A stretch of 64,000 bases of DNA from Allodiplogaster sudhausi (lineage: Eukaryota > Nematoda > Chromadorea > Rhabditida > Diplogasteridae): contig CALZFC010000035.1 of assembly GCA_945643635.1 (NCBI GenBank), positions 945,001 through 1,009,000 on the forward strand, given 5' to 3'. A program made the position numbers and the translations under genes. Shown one piece after another: positions 11,618 through 23,900 of this stretch (positions are counted from its first letter, which is position 1; each line of letters starts with the position of its first letter). The notes beneath the pieces are model-generated. The model ran no database searches, had not been told where the DNA came from, and saw only the letters and a list, made by a program, of their open reading frames with translations.

Positions 11618-14478
11618 CCTCCACTTCGCGCGCTCTCTCTTCCCTCTCTCCATCGGTCTCTCTTGCCTCCCATTCTCCCTATATCTCTCCCGTCCCTTTC
11701 TCACTATCCTCATTCACTCTTTCTCTCTCTCCACTCTCTCTTCTCTTCTCTCTCTCTCTCACCTCATGGGAGCAATGAGCGACGGCAGACTGTGATGGCA
11801 CATGAACGCGTAGACGGTGACGCCGAAGAGCGAGCCGAAGCCGTGCACGTTCATGGCTGGTGGATGAGCAGCCGGGCCACGCTCCAGCAGCGCAGCGATC
11901 GCCAGGATGATCATGATGGAGAAGGCTGAAGGGGGAGAGAGAGAGAGAGAGAGAGCGAGAGGAGAGAGAGATAGGGAAGGAGAGAGAGAGTGAGGAGATA
12001 GGGAGGGAGAGAGAGAGGTGAGAGAGGGGGCAGGGAGAGAGGGGGAGATAGGGAGATTGAGGGAGAGAGCAGCGAGAGGGAGAGAAAGAGGGAAAGAGAC
12101 AGGGAGACAGGGAAGGAGAATAGGGATTAAAGAACGAGAAAGTTATAGAATACCGTATCTTGAATACATACAGTAGTCGATCGACGCCTAAAGTATCTTT
12201 CGAATATGGACAGAACTAGAGAATTTCTTATTGTAAAGAGTATCAGATGTGAAAAAGAAGAAGAAGAGACTTCTCCCATCTTTTAAGCGGATCATTTTTC
12301 AGATAAAGCAACAAAGTCATTCTGTCTGACCGCTCCATCGCGAGATGGTCGTCACGAGCTGGATGTACTTGGTCTTCGTGATGCCGGCAATGACCATCGG
12401 TGAAGTCATGGCGATGAAGAGTAGCACCGAGATACGGTAGGCGACGAAGCGAGAGATCATGGAAGGCAACCACTCGCGACACGGGGAAGTGGCATCGATT
12501 GCCGTGCCATTCATCGACGAGCTTAAGTGGACACATCATCATCGTATATACATACATTCATAAACAGGGGAAAAAAGGGTGGTCCGAACCGGACTACCCA
12601 CGCAATTTTTGGGACCTGAAAATTCTAATTTTTGGCTAACCCATACTGTTTTCTTCGAAAAATTTACATTTTTGGCTTACCCACTATTTTTTCGAGGCCT
12701 TCGGACGTCTTACCCACTCACTTTTGTTGGACCCTCGGACCACCCCTTTTCCCTGTTCATAAACAAAAAAGGGAAACCAGCTTGAAGAAGTAGCAACGAT
12801 CTTATCCTTTGTAAAGCATTTGTGGTTTTTATTGCTTTCAATTTGTACCGCTTTCTCATAGAGTATAAACTTGCTTGTGTATAGTACCACCCTGTGTTCC
12901 CATTTGGCGATACTATTTATCCTCTTTCTTAATTTCCTTTAAAATGCACTTCATCTTCCTTTCCTTTTTTGTCGCCCTTCACCACTCAACCCCTCCCTTT
13001 CCCCCAACTCACCAGACAATGTTCATGAAGGACTTGGAGACGGTTGTGGAGTAGATGGCGAGGTCGCCAAAGAGGTAGAGATTGAGCGCGATGTAAGAGA
13101 TGGCTATCTCGACGCGAGACAGAAACATTGATGCCATCTCGCTCTGGAATGAAAAGCTGGAGAGAGAGATAGAGAGAGAGAGAGGAGAGAGAGAGGAGAG
13201 AGAGTGAGATATGGAATGAGATAGTGAGAGAGAGAAAGAGACAGAGAGAGAGAGAAAAAAAGAAAAAAAACATGCCCACTTCGCGATTACACTAAATTTC
13301 GGAGCAATTAAGAGCATTAAAATTCGCTGTGACCTGGTTCATCTTATAAAATGTAAATTTCACGTGTAAATGAGATTTGACTTATTGCCTTTGAAACTGG
13401 CTACTGCATAAGATTCCATGAATGGGTTTAAAGATCAAGGTTCAAAGACCAAAGTTCAAACAATGTTTTTTCCTGACCACTTCAACTCGCTGCGTAATCT
13501 CGAATGCATGCGGCGCGAGCTCATCATTCCCGCCCGCCGCCGCCGGGCCCTCTTCCTCCTCACGCTTGCGCTTCGAGTTCACCGCATTCGCAATCGACAG
13601 CGACTCGAGCACGAACGTTGCGCACACGTAGCTAAAAAGCAGGCGAGTATAGGTTGTGGATTTCCTGGCAGCATAAATCCGGCGACTATAGGTTGCGGGA
13701 TTTCTGGTAGCTAAAAACCCGACCATGGTAAGTTGCTGGGATTTCTGATATTCTAGGTAACGGACATCAATTTGAAGAAGAAACAAAACACACACGTATC
13801 TTAAAACCCGGCGAGTATAGGTTGAGGGGAATCCTAATTTTTTGGTGTGAACAATATCAATTTGAAGAAGAAAAAAGCGCACATGTAGCTTAAAGCCCAG
13901 TGAGTATAGGTTGCGAGGATTCCTCATTTCGGGAGAAAATAGTGATAATCTGAAGAAAAGATGTAATAAGAACATCTTAATCACACCTGACAAGACATGA
14001 TATGCAGAGTAGCAGTGGACTCAGTAGCCATCCGGCCGTCTGGAAGGCCTTTGGAAGTGCGAGGGCGCCCGTGCCCACGATGAGATTGAAGACGTAGAGG
14101 AAGCCGATCTGGAAGTCATTCAAGATTATAGCAAAAAAAAAAAACTTGAAGAAAGTTGCGAAATCATATTACATCAATCCAATAATATGACTGCAGTAAA
14201 CAGGGATAGATTATTCTTGGGAAAAAGATATGTTTTCATTTTATTCAGCTGTAAATGTTTCTCGAAACAAATATCTATTTTTTTTACAGCAAAGAGTGGA
14301 ATGAATCATGACAATGAATATGTAACACGGCCACTTCAGCTAATTCTTCAAAAGTGTGGTTCAATGATGATTGATTAGAGTAATTTACGCTATATTTAAA
14401 TAGAGAAAGAAGATAAAATGATGATCTGCTAACCGTGGCGCTGTACGTGAGAGATGGATCATATCCCGCTGCCGGCAT
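9481..14478 (-). CDS. TMEM104-like multi-pass membrane protein (amino-acid transporter superfamily)
   Basis: Eleven exons, in coding order: 14478-14434, 14108-13987, 13631-13478, 13143-13013, 12521-12331, 11925-11763, 11453-11348, 10934-10756, 10452-10337, 10052-9937, 9633-9481. All junctions are GT-AG, all phases agree, and they sum to 1476 nt (491 aa, stop TAG at 9481-9483); human TMEM104 is about 496 aa. Family signatures in order are FNLIVGTGAL with LPKAFQTAGW near the N-terminus, EITQRVEV, YLFGDLAIY, ITKTKYIQL, FMCHHSLPSLIAP, LFPVFTLSTNYPI and a final hydrophobic helix. TMEM104 belongs to the Aa_trans/SLC38-like fold; its substrate is not established and I do not infer one. A loop of about 38 residues rich in Glu, Ser and Arg precedes the DVIIPVVVIG helix. 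The start follows a 3' splice acceptor by 10 nt, consistent with spliced-leader addition. Confidence 0.94.
11530..12125. repeat. CT/GA microsatellites in introns flanking a TMEM104-like exon
   Basis: A CT-rich tract (11540-11762) abuts one side of the exon at 11763-11925 and a GA-rich tract (11933-12110) the other. The minus-strand exon therefore sits between complementary polypurine and polypyrimidine arms. A similar GA tract lies at 13157-13262 in another intron. Confidence 0.85.
12565..12755. mobile_element. hAT-like MITE with 8-bp target duplication
   Basis: A 191-bp element lies in the TMEM104-like intron between 12521 and 13013. Its ends are inverted repeats of about 20 bp, starting CAGGGGAAAA on the left and ending TTTTCCCTG on the right, with GGTGGTCCGA/TCGGACCACC inside. 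It is flanked by a perfect 8-bp direct repeat TTCATAAA at 12557-12564 and 12756-12763. A CAGGG terminus with an 8-bp target duplication is the hallmark of hAT transposons. There is no coding capacity, so it is non-autonomous. Confidence 0.85.
13632..13985. repeat. Degenerate tandem repeat copying a splice-acceptor region
   Basis: The intron between exons 2 and 3 of the TMEM104-like gene holds about five imperfect copies of a unit containing GGCGAGTATAGGTTG followed by a GGATTTCC-like segment. Two copies also duplicate the start of exon 3 (the + strand GCGCACACGTAGCT motif recurs near 13787 and 13879). The intron therefore contains look-alikes of its own 3' splice site. Confidence 0.75.
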
Positions 14479-14488
14479 GGCTATTTAC

Positions 14489-14490
14489 CT
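14489..14490 (-). promoter_or_regulatory. Candidate trans-splice acceptor of the TMEM104-like gene
   Basis: On the minus strand an AG preceded by a T-rich stretch lies 10 nt upstream of the ATG at 14478. No upstream exon was found. In nematodes this layout is typical of spliced-leader trans-splicing; here it is inference from position alone. Confidence 0.5.
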
Positions 14491-14499
14491 ACAATTGTA

Positions 14500-16040
14500 A
14501 ACACAAAATTATTACAAACCAAGTTAGATGCAAAATAGAAATCATGAACTAAAATTCAAGGGGATTTCCTTTCTAAAAACTACCGAATAATTTTTTTTTA
14601 TATCCAATAAATTAAGAGGACAAAGTTTAATACTTCTTGAGAAAGATAGTGGGACATGTAAAGAGGAAAAGTGCACACTGACTGACTATCTCCTATCAGT
14701 GGTGGTGTCCTCTAGCTAAAGCAGCACGCCCTCTCCTGTACACAGATCCTTATCGCATTCTGTATTCGGGCAGAGCCAGCCGGTAAAACGTTGCCTCCTG
14801 AAACTCTCCCGGTTAGCATCGCTTTGGTTGCACTGATAACAGTCAATGAGATAAGGATGCAAACAAGCAATATAGCAAAAGAAGGAACAAATCAAGACCG
14901 AAATATCTGAATACTGCCGTGTGCTATTTACAAGGTAGTTCTTTCCCGGGATCTAACGATAAGCACATAAAGTAATCCACCACATAAGTCGTTTAAAAAT
15001 GATGGATGCTATGAATGTGAAAAGAAAAGTTTAGGGCATGTTCTTATTGAAAGAACTAACGCGACAAGCGCATGACTAATTCAATGCCAGACACTTTTCA
15101 CGTGGCAATTCGAGATGCGTTCACCAGACAGAGAAAAAGCAAAACTATGATTACACATCTTCTTTCTCAATTCGTCAATGAAAGCTCTAAGATGAAAACG
15201 GATAAAAGAAACAGGTTAATGCGAAAGCGGAGATCTTCATAAGCAACTACATCATACAGTCCATTTAGGCACCACTTTTATCGCGTGCAGTTCGCAAGGG
15301 CACCTTTGTGACACAACGGACAACCAATACTGTAAGATGTATCTATTAAACTGTTTTTGAATTGTTATTGCTATGGAGAAGTGAGAACTCAAGCCAGGTT
15401 GTTGCTCTACAGTCATGGAAAATAAAATGGGAAAGCAAAATACTACCATACAAACATGTCAAAAACAAGAAGACGGACTATGCTGGAAGAGTGATCGATA
15501 GTGGCCACGTGAGGCGGCACAGCTCTCAGCATGCGAAAGTACAACAACGACGACATCTGAAAGGACAATAACGATGAGGCACGTCTCGCAACAATTCCAT
15601 TGTTTACATTATCTTTTTTTTTTCGCTTCTTCGTAAGGTCAGATTTCAATAAAATCTGCACACCTTAAGTTTGCATGCTGTTCACACTATTAATTTTCAT
15701 TCGCCCAAGCTTTTTGCTACAAATGCCACGAAAAATTTTCTGGAATGACTAACCTTGATTTACTATAACGGTTTTTATGGAGAACTGACAACTCAAGCCA
15801 ACAACCAGTTGCTCTACAGCATGGAAAATATATGTGGTAAAACATGACCAAACCTGCACGTCAAATACAAGAAAAATGCAGGAAGCATTTTTATCGAAAT
15901 TATATCATATATTAGAAGTTTATGATGACTTGTTCTACCCGTAATCACATAACATAATCATTACATGCTGCTCAAGCATTGAGGGGTCCACACAAAAAGA
16001 AATATATTCAAGATCGGGAGGGATAATTCTGTTAGGGTGC
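14500..16040. other. Intergenic region with duplicated fragments of the paraplegin-like 5' exon
   Basis: No complete gene is seen. The stretch 15485-15600 (-) is a diverged copy of the putative first exon at 16960-17079: both read a peptide with MLRAVPP on the minus strand. The sequences near 15365-15470 and 15770-15870 also resemble each other (shared CAACTCAAGCCA and GTTGCTCTACAG words). These look like leftovers of small local duplications. 14500-15350 shows nothing recognisable. Confidence 0.5.
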
Positions 16041-17079
16041 TCAGCCCTTTTTCGCTGATTCTTCAATTAATTGCTCCAGAATGAATTGCCAATATCCCAC
16101 GTATGCGAGGTCACTCCGCATAAAATTGTAAATAATCTGCAATCAATACTCATTAATGAGAACAAAACAACGATGAAAGCTTTCACTTGAGAGGACTGAC
16201 CGCGGGAATGACTTCAATCGGAACACGTTCACTGAAGAAAATTCCGAGCTTTTCCTCTTCCTTACGAACTTTAGCCACGAATTGTTGCTCGCATCCAAAA
16301 GCAAATTCGATCGAGACAAATGGCACCCGAGTCTACAAGTTCACACCGAGAAATTAGATTTGAAAATTACACCGATAAAAAAAACATACCAGTTTTCCAT
16401 CGATAACTGCACCGTCATGAAGAGTTGCCAGAGCACGCTCTCCACCATCAAATACGGTAATCATCTTTACCTTAAAAAAGTGTGAAAGTGTGAATTAAGC
16501 GTTTAAAAACAATCGAAGAGAAAGCTGAACCTCGCCAGTTGAAAGGTACTTCTTAACGAATTCAGCCATGTCCACGCTGGGAGTTCCAGTAGGAATGAGA
16601 GCATTCGTCTTCATCTCCACCAGTCTTCCGTAGAGAAAATTAATCGTCAGCAAGCCCACCATGGAAGGCACCAGGAAGTGTTTCAGTTTACTCTCTTAAA
16701 AATACATTCCATTGGTTATCTGTAAACATTATCAAAAAGGAACCAAAAGAAGGCGGTGGGGGAGCAGAGCCGGAGGACTGAGAGTTTGACTGTTCTGACT
16801 GCGCGGAGTTTCCAGTCGACTGTCTCGCACGTGGCCGACCATGTGCCCAAACAGTCCCGTTGCAAAAATGTTCAAAGGTAAAATGGAGAGTCAGCTTAAG
16901 ATGGAATTCACAAACGACAACCTCTTATGCTGCACAGCCGAGAACGCAACTCTCGACGACGACGTAGCTGAGTCCATGTGAGAGCGGACAATGATGGAAA
17001 AAGAGTGAGCGTGAACGAGACCGGCCAGACGAGGCGGCACAGCTCTCAGCATGCGAACGTACAACAACAACAACGACAT
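16041..17079 (-). CDS. Short paraplegin-like (FtsH_ext domain) protein lacking AAA+ and M41 domains
   Basis: Phase-consistent exons in coding order: 16894-16744, 16694-16531, 16470-16390, 16332-16201, 16136-16041 (stop TGA at 16041-16043). They encode about 207 aa beyond a probable 5' exon starting at ATG 17079, whose junction I could not resolve. Seen: a Ser/Gln/Pro-rich linker, one hydrophobic helix (VPSMVGLLTINFLYGRL), then a block that follows the order of the intermembrane domain of paraplegin/AFG3: DMAEFVKKYLSTGEV, LHDGAVIDGKL, KVRKEEEKLGIFFSERVPI. Known: in m-AAA proteases this is followed by a second helix, an AAA+ ATPase and an HExxH protease. Here the frame ends in a 32-codon exon with none of these, and nothing downstream encodes them. 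It could be a truncated duplicate or a real stand-alone adaptor. Intact splice phases argue against old decay. Confidence 0.6.
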
Positions 17080-17639
17080 CTGAGTGGGCACAACCGATAG
17101 ATAAGCACAGAAAAGCAATACAATGATGAGGCATGTCGACACAACAACATTTCTTTCATTTATAGTGTCTCTGATTTGCTCCCGCGCACGGGCAGGTTTC
17201 AAATATTCGAATACCGTACCCTTATTATGCTGTACACACTATTAATTGTTGTCGCTTGTCTCAAATACCTTTTTCTTTAAAAATATTCTTCATTGGCTTA
17301 CATTAATTCATTATTTGTGGCCACATATCGTGTTAGCGCGCCATTGTATGTTGTCAACGTTGACCTCGTTTATGTGTTTGGGCAATGAATAAATGTCACT
17401 GCCGCCTGCTAGTGAGAACCGGGTGAGGCAGTGTGGTTTTGGAGTCCGCAATACAGAGCGGCTACAGATGTGTGCACAATTTGTGCGTTAAACTCTAGGA
17501 GGGTCTGGCTTCGGGGAGGCCCAAACAATCAGGAACGCCTGTAGAGTAGACTGCACCTTGTTTAACTTGTTTGATTCTGGGTTGTATCGGTGTATGCTTT
17601 TTTTTTTGTTGGTATTAGTTACTTTGTCCCAGTGACGTC

Positions 17640-20600
17640 ATGAGTACGCCGCAAAAGAAAGAGGCGGACGACACGGAAAATGCGGCCGGATCATCGCCGC
17701 CGCCGCCGCCAGCCCAACGTGCCGCCGCTGCGCCACGACCACGCGTCACCATTGACGAGATCACGCAGATGCTCGAGAACGGCATTCCGGAGATCTTCAA
17801 GTGGGAGGACGACGACATTGGTATGACATTCTTTTCAAATATGATGAGCTCACTCGTATTATTTACCTTGAAATTCGTTTTTTTTTCTTCTTTGTTGTTG
17901 AAATTAAATATAAACGACTGGGCTCTTTGACAATACCAACGCTTGCTTTCGCGGATATATTCTAGGAGCTTGTTCATATTCATATATCTCAATTTAGAAG
18001 CCTATTTAAAACTGAGCATTCATGAAAATTAATAGGTTCAAGTAATTGCGCTTTAGATTGCATTTTAAGAAATAAAATGTTCAGCACTTCGCGCCGCCGC
18101 CATGAACAGTCGTCTGCCCTTTGACAAGATGTCCAGTGTGGAACTGGCGGCCTTTCATGATCTCGTCGACAGCAAGTCCTCCATGGCGCTCTACATCTAC
18201 ATTCGTAACAAGATTGTAAGTCGGTCAATGCCTTGGAATGTATACTGTAGTATATGTATACAGTATACTACAGTATATCATTCTGTCCATACTCATACTT
18301 TGGTTTCCCCCTTCTTTAGCTACGGTATATGTCCTCCTGTCCTTGCTCTGGCATAACTTTCCTACACTCGATTACCGTATTCAGGGATTAAGAGTTTCGC
18401 ACTGTCCCGACATCCAACTGTAGTTTGTGATAATAAAAAAAACCTCGATCAAATATGGCCGGTTTACTAGGCTACAGTATAATACAGTATATCCTTCTGT
18501 CCTTGCTCACTCATAAGTTTACTACACTCGATTACCGTAATCAAAGTTTCACACGTTTCCGGATTTCTACGGTAATTTGCACGATTAAAATACTTTCATT
18601 TCAGCTCCAGATGTGGTCGCTCGAGCCAAACGTGGAACTCACCAAGGAAGCAGTCTATCACGAGTTGACACCACCATACAACAGTGAGTGAAGACTGGGA
18701 GCCAGAGCGGTGGATGAGTTTATCCAAGTTGTTAATAATTGGTTGGGAATCCAAGTTGATAATGATTGAGACTACAAGTTGTTCATGATTGAAAATCCCA
18801 TCTGATAATGAATGAGTATTCAAGATGTTAATGCTTTTATAAATCTTGTAGATGCTGATCCTAAAGAATACTTAAATTACGCTAATAGCTCTTGTTGTGA
18901 TTAGGATCATAACCATTGATTGGGAGCCAGAAAGGTGGATTCGCGTGTCCATGCTGTTATTTCTTAGATCAGTTTATGTTCCAGATTATGTTCCTAATGA
19001 GCGCCTCACTAGTTCTAGTTGTGATTAGGCTCATATCTTTCCTTTCCCCAGGCGACCGCACCCTTATCCGGCGGATACACGCCTTCTTCGAGCGATACGG
19101 CTTTATCAACTTTGGCTGCTATCACGTCTTATCAGGTCGGTTTGGAAATGGCAAAAAGATAGAAGGCTATCTACTTCATTAATTTTACATTGTTACCAAC
19201 GATATTCTACCATTAACCTACTTTTGCTTTTTTTCTAGTGCATTATATGAGCTAGCATTGACATGCAACAATCACGAGTAACTCGGACGGAGTATGAACT
19301 AATATTCTGGGATTATAAGAAACAAAATATATATTGCTCATGAAGATGGATGTTGATTATTTGTTACTATTATGCTTAAATATTGTACAAGCCAGTTTAT
19401 TTGTTTACTTCCCGTTAAGCGCCACCTGAAATGCCCAAGAAGAAGAGGATCATCATCGTGGGCGCGGGCATCTCGGGCCTGATCGCGTTCAGGCAGCTCA
19501 AATCGTTCGGCTTCGATGTTGTCCTCGTCGAAGCGAGGGTGAGAATTGTATAATAAATTAGTCCCCTGTAATTTGTTAAAATTTTCCCTCCTCTCGTCTT
19601 CCTCTGACTATCAGCTTGACAATTAGCTGGAGATGAAGTCAGATCTGATGTACGGTAATAGGAGCCGAGCAATTTTGGCTAGGAAATATACCCAGAAATT
19701 TTATACTTTCTCCTTAATCAGGCCAATATATCCATGTTCTCGTGCAGCACGTATTCGAAGTTGATCTGCAGTGTTGTTTATATATTGTTGTTTATAGGGG
19801 GTGTGCTGTAATTTCGCTACTGTCGGGAAAGGTACCGTAATCACGAGAAGTGCAATCCGCGACCCTAGAAATAAAAGCATAAAAACACTCTTTCTTTGCA
19901 GAATCGCAAGGGCGGCCGCGTCCACACGCACAAGGGCCAAGTGTCAGGTGTCGACGTGGAGATTGGCGCGATGATAGTGATGGGACTGCGTGAGTCGAGA
20001 TAAGCTTCTCACAGTTCTTGGCCCTTGGTCAACAATTGGCTTATCCCGAACACCATTGCCCAATGAGTCTAACCCGAATACTTGACCCTAGGTCAACAAT
20101 TGGTCAACTCCGAATATTCGACTCTTGGTCAACTCAACAACCTTTCCTCCTCACGCTTTTCAGAGGGCAACCCCATCGTTACGCTCGCTCGCCAGACGCC
20201 CATCACACTGGATCGACTCAATGCCGGCTGCACCATCTACGACCACAAGGGAAAGCCGATCGATAAGAGGAAAGATCAACTAGTCGAGAAGGCATTCAAG
20301 TCGGTGTTTGATTAGGGTGTCTTTTTGTTGTTAGTGTATTGAATTAGCCAGATAATAGTTCATATTTAAAAAAATTGGCATTTTGCCAATTGCTAAAAAA
20401 TTTCTAGTCGAATGGGCGACCTCGCCTCGTTCATTGTACACGAGAAGAAAGTGGAAATGATAGATGACGAGAAGCTGTCACTCGGCGCAGCCTACGATAA
20501 CATTATGTGGTGCGGGGATTTATTTATTATTATTATTATTTTCATTTTATTCAGTTTTGTTAGTAAACAGTAATATTTGTATTACTTCCATAAAAATTTT

Positions 20601-20951
20601 ACTCCTGTATTTCTTTTTTTTTTGTAAAACTGCTTGCATTAATCTTTCAAGGGTCAGCTGGGAATGGTTGAAAGCAAAAAAAAATTATTCAACTAATCTT
20701 CAGTCTGATGGAACTGAAGCTACAACGCAAACGTCTACACTTCTGGAAGAGTTACGAGCAGATATCGAATAAGCTTCAGCAAACCATGGAGGAGGTTAAT
20801 TTCTAATCATTTAATGAAAAATTGGTAAGGTTGAATGGTTTAAGAGTAAATGAAATTAAATTCTTCAGATTTTTTTCTTCTTCAGAATGAAACTTACTAT
20901 ATAAATTTACTACTTTGTATTTCTCTCTCTCTCTCTTGTTGTCTCTTTCTG

Positions 20952-20986
<35 letters not shown>

Positions 20987-23900
20987 AGATGATGATATAC
21001 AAGCGAACCGGCGAGTTAATCGTCGAAAAGATGAAAGACCTCGATGCGAATCCGCAGCAGTTCTCTTCCGATCTCGAGAAGGACATCCTGTGCAAATGCT
21101 ATCGACGGGATCTCAGCGCGACCATCAAGGTTACTGTAGCTCTGAGGATTTTTTTGTCATCGACCATATAATATAAGCATCAAATTATTTTTTGGTGCAA
21201 CAAAAAAAACTATTATATTACCCGATCCGAATAGTGAAATTGATGTTGATGAAAATAAGAAAATGACAACAGTGAAAGTACGAAACGGCAATGCACATTT
21301 TGGAACTGAAGATACCATATACTTTCATTTATATTAGATTTAAAAAAGAAGAACTTTTGTGTTGCAGAAGTATCATCAGGCTGACGAGCGTCGCAAGACT
21401 GTCGAGACTGCGTTGAACAATCTGAAGCAGCTCGAGCCAAGGTTACATTATCATAACATAGATCTTTAATGATTGTTATTACCTTTGTTCTGTTAATTAA
21501 AAATGATGTATTGCAAAAGGATTGCAAAAGGAGAATTATTCTATTCATATAAACAAATAAGTTTACTGTACTTTCTTTTATTCATTATCAAGTTATCTAT
21601 TCACGGATTATTATTACCTTTTTTTTCTTACAGATATTACTTTTCTCGCTATTAAGAAGGATGTTTTGCAAAAGTAGAATTCAGCCTCCTTTACAAAAAA
21701 AGAATAAGTTTACTGCAACTTTATTTTGTAAATCTCTCCTTTCCAGCGAAGTCTTCATGAAGCACATCGACCGACGCATCCTCGAGTTCCACTTTGCCAA
21801 TCTGGAATACGCGAACGGGACGCAGCTCAAGAACATCTCGCTCAAGTACTGGGATCAGGACGATGGCAACGAGTTTGCCGGCTCGCATACCAATGGTGTG
21901 TTTAGATATTTTTTTTTAAAGCTTTTTTTTTGAAGGAATATTTCGTCTTGATCGGAATAAAATAAATTTGGCGGGAATGAGCAAAATTAAAATTATTTCA
22001 GTTCGCGAAGGGTATCTCAACGCCTTCAGCGCGCTTGTCGATGATCGCCAGATAGAGTACAATCATGTTGTGAAGGAGATCATCTACAATGAGCAAGGTA
22101 TCCATCTGGCTGTTTTGCATAAATAACAGGCAATAAATCTAGGCGGGTTATGGCGCCGGGGAGGCCCAAGATCATGATAGCTCACCAAAATATGCTTTAC
22201 CTTTTTAGCCCTGATGACCGCTGTATTCCAAGTCTTCCCTCTTTTCCGGTGTTACCGTACTCGCGTCGCACTCGGCCGACAGCAAGGTCGAGGAGTTCCG
22301 CGGGGATGCCGTGCTGGTGACTCTGCCTCTCGGCGTCCTCAAGGCGTCCATCTCCGGTGGCGACACCTCAGCACCCACCTTCTCGCCTCCCCTTCCGGCC
22401 ACAAAGACGGCGGCCATTGAGAGACTCGGCTTCGGCTCACTTAACAAGGTCTGACTCAGTCGAAAATCAATAAAATATATACTTTCTACTCCAAGTCTTT
22501 TTGATTGTAAGCCTTATTATAAAAAATCAATCTATTTAAGAGAGCCTCTCTGTAAGGTTCGAGGAGCGCCTGCCCGGAGGAATTTTTGTTTAGTTTAGCG
22601 TTGTAAACTTTATGAGGGATATATCTAGTGTTCATAACGAAGTCTAGGCGGTCAGAAAATTTTTTTTTTCACTTAGATATAAGTCGTATTGTTCATAAAC
22701 TTTGGATGACCATATCTAACGCTATACTTAATATTTCTCGAAAATCTTTTTAATGTTAGATTCCTTGTTCAAAACTACACAAAAAAGTCCATGGAGACCA
22801 TTTTCTAAAAATAAAATTTATATGACTTTTGACCAGTTAAATTTGTTTAATGTCGTTTTCAGGCAATAACTTTTTTTACTATTACTTTCCAAAAACTGAA
22901 TCTTCCACGTGAAAGAGGAGCGAAAACTACATATAATTTGTTTCTACGACGAAAAATTTCGGACACTTTTTTTTGGGTATCTGCATTTGAATAAGCGTTC
23001 CTAAGCCAATTTCGGCTTTGGCTGCAAATAATAATTTCTTTCAAACTTCATCAATTGTAAAATAGAATGTTCCATTCGATGTAGTTTTTCATGCTCTTTC
23101 AAATGGTATATACTTTGTTTGCAAAAGAAATTAGTCTAAAGGCCTAAAATTGACTTTTTGTGTTTTTGGCCAATTTCTGGTGTTAAAATACTCTTTCTTT
23201 GGACCATGAATAGGTCATGTAGACCGATTTTCCACATAATATTTATTCTACAAGAAAGAGCATTTAAAACTGAGTCGGATACAGCTTTATAATCAAAATC
23301 TGAGGACACTTTTTTTGGGAATATGTATTTGAATGCAGACTGTTGAAGGCGATATTGCTGAATGTTTTTTTAGCAAATATTTAAAATTTGTTCTTTTGAA
23401 ACATCTAGCATCCAATAATGGGTATTCCAGAATTGTTCAAAGTTCTTTTATGATATACCGCTCAAAAGTACTCAAAAAGTCAAGAAATTTCATTTTTACG
23501 AGAATTTCATTTGCTGGTGAAATAAATGTATTAAAACCTATTCGGAGCCAACTTTCAGGCCGCAGTGCCAAAACGGTCATAACCGTTCGAAAGAGCAGAG
23601 ACTTTTACATAATATATCGACCGATGAAAGAGCAATACCAGTTCATGTTACAGAAATCTTGAAATTTCGAAAAAAATCGACTACAGGATTCGACTATTTT
23701 GAGCTGTTCTGAGATAAATGGTATAAATGGAACTTATGTTTGGAAAACTGTGCCATAAGGTTTTTTGAGACGAGAAACATAAATTTGACGTTCATTTTCT
23801 ACTTTTGAGTACCATCCATGGTACGCTTGATCGAAATGAAATTTTTCTGCATATTATATTTCATTCTTAAGAAAAGAATTCTGACAAAAGTATCATAAAA

